Part shown: positions 6,639 through 8,314 of the stretch, one piece after another
Position numbering within the stretch: position 1 is the first letter of the stretch
How the letters are laid out: every line of letters begins with the position of its first letter
Assembly (NCBI GenBank): GCA_937959065.1
Contig: CALGOI010000036.1
Location: forward strand, 1 to 8,314
DNA: 8,314 bases
Reading direction: 5' to 3'
From: an uncultured Ignavibacteriota bacterium
GTDB taxonomy: Bacteria; Bacteroidota; Ignavibacteria; Tepidaquicellales; Tepidaquicellaceae
The notes under the pieces: generated by a model
The model's input: only the letters and a program-made list of their open reading frames with translations
The model's database searches: none
Told to the model about the DNA's origin: nothing
Made by a program: the position numbers and the translations under genes

Positions 6639-6740
6639 ATACAGAAATCAATATTATTTTTTTTATTTTTTTACTTAATTTCACCCTCTCATAGTTCAGC
6701 TAATGGATGGATAGCACAATATTATGGTTCAGGTAATCTT
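6639..6740 (+). other. Signal-peptide coding sequence in frame with the Ycf48-like gene but without a canonical start codon
   Basis: Read in the frame of the downstream gene, this segment gives (ATA)QKS, then ILFFLFFYLI, SPSHSSA and NGWIAQYYGSGNL. That is a textbook signal peptide: basic n-region, hydrophobic core, and cleavage after SSA. Between the in-frame TAG at 6603 and the GTG at 6741 there is no ATG, GTG, TTG or CTG. The ATA at 6639 sits where a start would be expected, which suggests an ATG-to-ATA change or a rare AUA start. T8 and T7 tracts (6657-6664 and 6666-6672) lie in the hydrophobic core. Confidence 0.65.
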
Positions 6741-7880
6741 GTGTCCATTGATTTTGTAGATCAAACCACCGGATTAATGTTCAGAGGTGACAGATATTTT
6801 CTAAAAAGTACTAATAGCGGTGAAACGTGGTCTGAAAATATTATCAATATTATGTTCCCCGGTATAAAACAAGGGATGTTTTACAGTACTACTTTTGGTG
6901 CATTCTCACCCGGACCATTTATCACTACGAACGGAGGAAATTCATGGTTTTTAAACCCTCCACCCACTATGGGATCATATGATATTCAATGTATATATAT
7001 TCAAAATGATTCTATCATTTTCTTAAATGGAATAGATGTAGATATTTTGGATGGATCAGTTGATCCAGTTATTTATAAGAGCACAAATAAGGGAAATAAT
7101 TGGACTGAGGTTGACCGCGGTGGCGGGGCTAATAATTATGCAGATATAATTTTTATTAATGATAATACCGGGTTTGAATGTAGGTTTACAATCAAAAAAA
7201 CAACAGATTCAGGAAATACCTGGTTTGCATTTTCACAAAAAATGAGACAAAGAGTAGAGTTTTCACAAGTGTTTTCGGATACGATGTATCTCTCTTCAGC
7301 TGATGGGTATGTTGCAAAAAGTGTTAATCTTGGCGCAAACTGGGTAGAGTATCACACGGGAGTTAATGACCATTTAAATGATATTTTCTTTTTAAATAAT
7401 CAGACCGGGTTTGCCGTTGGGCATCAAGGCGGGATTGTCAAAACAACAAATGGCGGAGTAAACTGGGTTGTTCAGAATTCAGGAACTACTAAACGTCTTA
7501 ATGAAATCTGGTTTATCAATAATGATACAGGTTTTATAGCCGGGGACAGCGGATTATTATTAGTTACGTATAATGGGGGTGTAACTTCATTAATACAGAA
7601 CAGTCAATCAATACCAGTACATTTCACATTAGATCAAAACTATCCAAACCCTTTTAATCCTTCTACAAAAATAAAATTCGACATCCCAAGATCATCTTTC
7701 GTAAAGCTCACCGTACATGACATACTCGGTCGGGAAGCGGCAAAGCTGGTGAATGAAGATCTCAGCGCAGGGAGCTATGAGTATGAGTTCGATGGTACGG
7801 GATTGAATTCGGGGGTATATTTTTACAGGATTGAAGCGGGAGAGTACATGGAGACGAGAAGGATGGTGCTGTTGAAGTGA
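6741..7880 (+). CDS. Ycf48-like/Asp-box beta-propeller protein with T9SS sorting domain
   Basis: From the first canonical start (GTG 6741, with AGG about 7 nt upstream) the protein has 379 residues. The true N-terminus probably lies near 6639, where a signal peptide is encoded in the same frame without a standard start codon. Six Asp-box repeats occur at about 23 (STNSGETW), 62 (TTNGGNSW), 114 (STNKGNNW), 154 (TTDSGNTW), 194 (SVNLGANW) and 235 (TTNGGVNW). A seventh, degenerate one at 275 lacks the Trp. Phrases such as DIFFLNNQTGFAVGHQGGIV are typical of Ycf48-like repeats. Residues 292-379 form a T9SS type A sorting domain (QNYPNPFNPSTKIKFDIP, GREAAKLVNEDL, GVYFYRIEAGE). Such proteins are exported and cell-surface or extracellular; the ligand is unknown. 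If only the GTG start is used, the protein lacks an export signal. The gene is AT-rich up to about 7690, then about 48% GC. Confidence 0.85.
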   Translation: MSIDFVDQTTGLMFRGDRYFLKSTNSGETWSENIINIMFPGIKQGMFYSTTFGAFSPGPFITTNGGNSWFLNPPPTMGSYDIQCIYIQNDSIIFLNGIDVDILDGSVDPVIYKSTNKGNNWTEVDRGGGANNYADIIFINDNTGFECRFTIKKTTDSGNTWFAFSQKMRQRVEFSQVFSDTMYLSSADGYVAKSVNLGANWVEYHTGVNDHLNDIFFLNNQTGFAVGHQGGIVKTTNGGVNWVVQNSGTTKRLNEIWFINNDTGFIAGDSGLLLVTYNGGVTSLIQNSQSIPVHFTLDQNYPNPFNPSTKIKFDIPRSSFVKLTVHDILGREAAKLVNEDLSAGSYEYEFDGTGLNSGVYFYRIEAGEYMETRRMVLLK

Positions 7881-7886
7881 GGAAGT

Positions 7887-7960
7887 AACCTCACCCCGCC
7901 TTCGGCACCCCTCTTCCCGCATCAAGTGCTGGACAGGCTCTTGGTAAGGAGAGGGGGCAA
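7887..7960. repeat. Probable dispersed intergenic repeat with interrupted G/C-rich stem
   Basis: Seven bases after the stop of the Ycf48-like gene, CCTCACCCCGCCTTCGGCA leads into CCCCTCT (7908-7914). This pairs with AGAGGGG (7950-7956), followed by GCAA. The 35-nt spacer is much longer than a hairpin loop, and I see only a weak CAAG/CTTG pairing in it. It resembles known CCTCACCCC...GGAGAGGGG intergenic repeats with an expanded centre. It could help terminate the upstream gene, but no T-run follows. Confidence 0.4.
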
Positions 7961-8016
7961 GCAAATCTGTAGTTTCATTTAAAAAGTTAGCGAGCTTTTG
8001 TTTGAAAGACAGTTGG

Positions 8017-8042
8017 CGTTCCCAAACAGGAGTTTGGGAACG
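8017..8042. repeat. Perfect 11-bp palindrome, GTTCCC...GGGAACGAG family, between convergent genes
   Basis: CGTTCCCAAAC (8017-8027) and GTTTGGGAACG (8032-8042) are perfect inverted repeats around AGGA, followed by AG, and the mfd-like stop lies 8 nt further on. The outer sequences match the compound element at 4846 in the same orientation. There is no T-run, so terminator function rests on position alone. From general knowledge, GTTCCCAAAC...GTTTGGGAACGAG palindromes are abundant in several bacterial genomes. Confidence 0.65.
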
Positions 8043-8050
8043 AGTGGTAA

Positions 8051-8314
8051 TTACAAAAATAAGACATTATTCAATTCTTCCAGGCGTTTTTCGTCGTCTT
8101 TTGAGCGGGTGTCGATGGCGATGACAAGGGTTTCTTTGTCGCCTTCGATGTTATATTTGCGGGATCGGTCGGTGGAGATGGCTTCCATCAGCTTAGCGAA
8201 GTAATCGCTTTTAAAGATGGGGCTTTCCCTGTCTTTCGGGAATGTGAGAAGTATCTCGTTATCGTGTATATTTATTTTTTCCAGTCCGAGTTCCGTGGCT
8301 TTTATTTTGAGTTC
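8051..8314 (-). CDS. mfd: C-terminal fragment, probably transcription-repair coupling factor Mfd
   Basis: The frame is open from the right edge to a TAA at 8053-8051, giving the last 87 residues. It starts ELKIKATELGLEKINIHDNE, then ILLTFPKDRESPIFKSDYF. This resembles the Mfd C-terminal (TRCF) domain, where a LKIxAxxLGIEKI helix is followed by a strand and a second alpha/beta unit. Mfd is the ATP-dependent translocase that removes RNA polymerase stalled at DNA damage and recruits UvrA. All helicase motifs would lie beyond the window, so the call rests on this short C-terminal similarity alone. The gene converges on the Ycf48-like gene, with about 170 nt of repeats between them. No promoter or start is visible. 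Confidence 0.6.
   Translation of the reverse strand, partial: ELKIKATELGLEKINIHDNEILLTFPKDRESPIFKSDYFAKLMEAISTDRSRKYNIEGDKETLVIAIDTRSKDDEKRLEELNNVLFL

Larger units (their letters stand above)
6486..6740. other. Divergent intergenic region containing promoters and an orphan signal-peptide sequence
   Basis: This AT-rich region must contain promoters for two divergent genes, since both are read away from it. On the minus strand, TTG, 16 nt, then TAATTTAT is a weak resemblance to the Bacteroidota promoter pattern and is not called. On the plus strand, an ATG at 6567 opens a 12-codon frame ending at TAG (6603-6605), in frame with the Ycf48-like gene. From 6606 to 6740 that frame stays open into the gene. 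Confidence 0.5.

Noticed and set aside
7998..8204. Plus-strand open frame of 68 codons
   Set aside because: It starts in the palindromic repeat and runs antisense to the mfd-like C-terminus.
1..8314. CRISPR array, tRNA or rRNA gene, transposase, toxin-antitoxin or defence cluster
   Set aside because: I looked for regularly spaced repeats, cloverleaf-type RNA genes and the relevant protein motifs and saw none; the repeats present are dispersed and palindromic.

Overview
The window looks like chromosomal DNA from the Bacteroidota/Chlorobiota/Ignavibacteriota group, with Ignavibacteria-like lineages the best fit. The main evidence is two proteins that end in type IX secretion (T9SS type A) sorting domains with the QN(F/Y)PNPFNP...FDIP signature. 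A Shine-Dalgarno sequence is weak or absent at most starts, and the gaps between genes hold several short dispersed palindromic repeats. The assignment is inferred from protein motifs; no marker gene lies in the window.

Left third (1-3395, all minus strand): a compact glycogen/alpha-glucan operon. Transcription runs from right to left: glgB (branching enzyme), a TfoX N-terminal-domain protein, then a GH57 glycoside hydrolase of the DUF3536 type that runs off the left edge. The glgB stop and the TfoX start are 1 nt apart, and the TfoX stop and the GH57 start touch, so translation is probably coupled.

Middle (3396-4919): a 750-bp non-coding stretch rich in repeat remnants and hairpins, then a very AT-rich plus-strand gene for a small putative lipoprotein of unknown function (4147-4803). 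A complex palindromic element follows.

Right half (4920-8050): two divergently transcribed secreted beta-propeller proteins, each ending in a T9SS sorting domain. The minus-strand one is a sialidase-like Asp-box (BNR) protein. The plus-strand one is Ycf48-like. Its signal peptide is encoded upstream of the first canonical start codon, with no ATG, GTG, TTG or CTG available in frame. The right edge carries the C-terminus of a minus-strand protein, probably the repair coupling factor Mfd.

The minus-strand genes sampled are about 53-60% GC by hand count. The two plus-strand genes are much more AT-rich (about 28% in the lipoprotein, 35-40% in most of the Ycf48-like gene), which suggests accessory or recently acquired cargo. 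Both convergent gene pairs have related GTTCCC...GGGAACGAG palindromes between them. I found no CRISPR array, RNA gene, transposase or defence system. The most interesting observations are the missing start codon, the related palindromes, the GC jump at a sorting-domain boundary, and the TfoX gene inside a glycogen operon.
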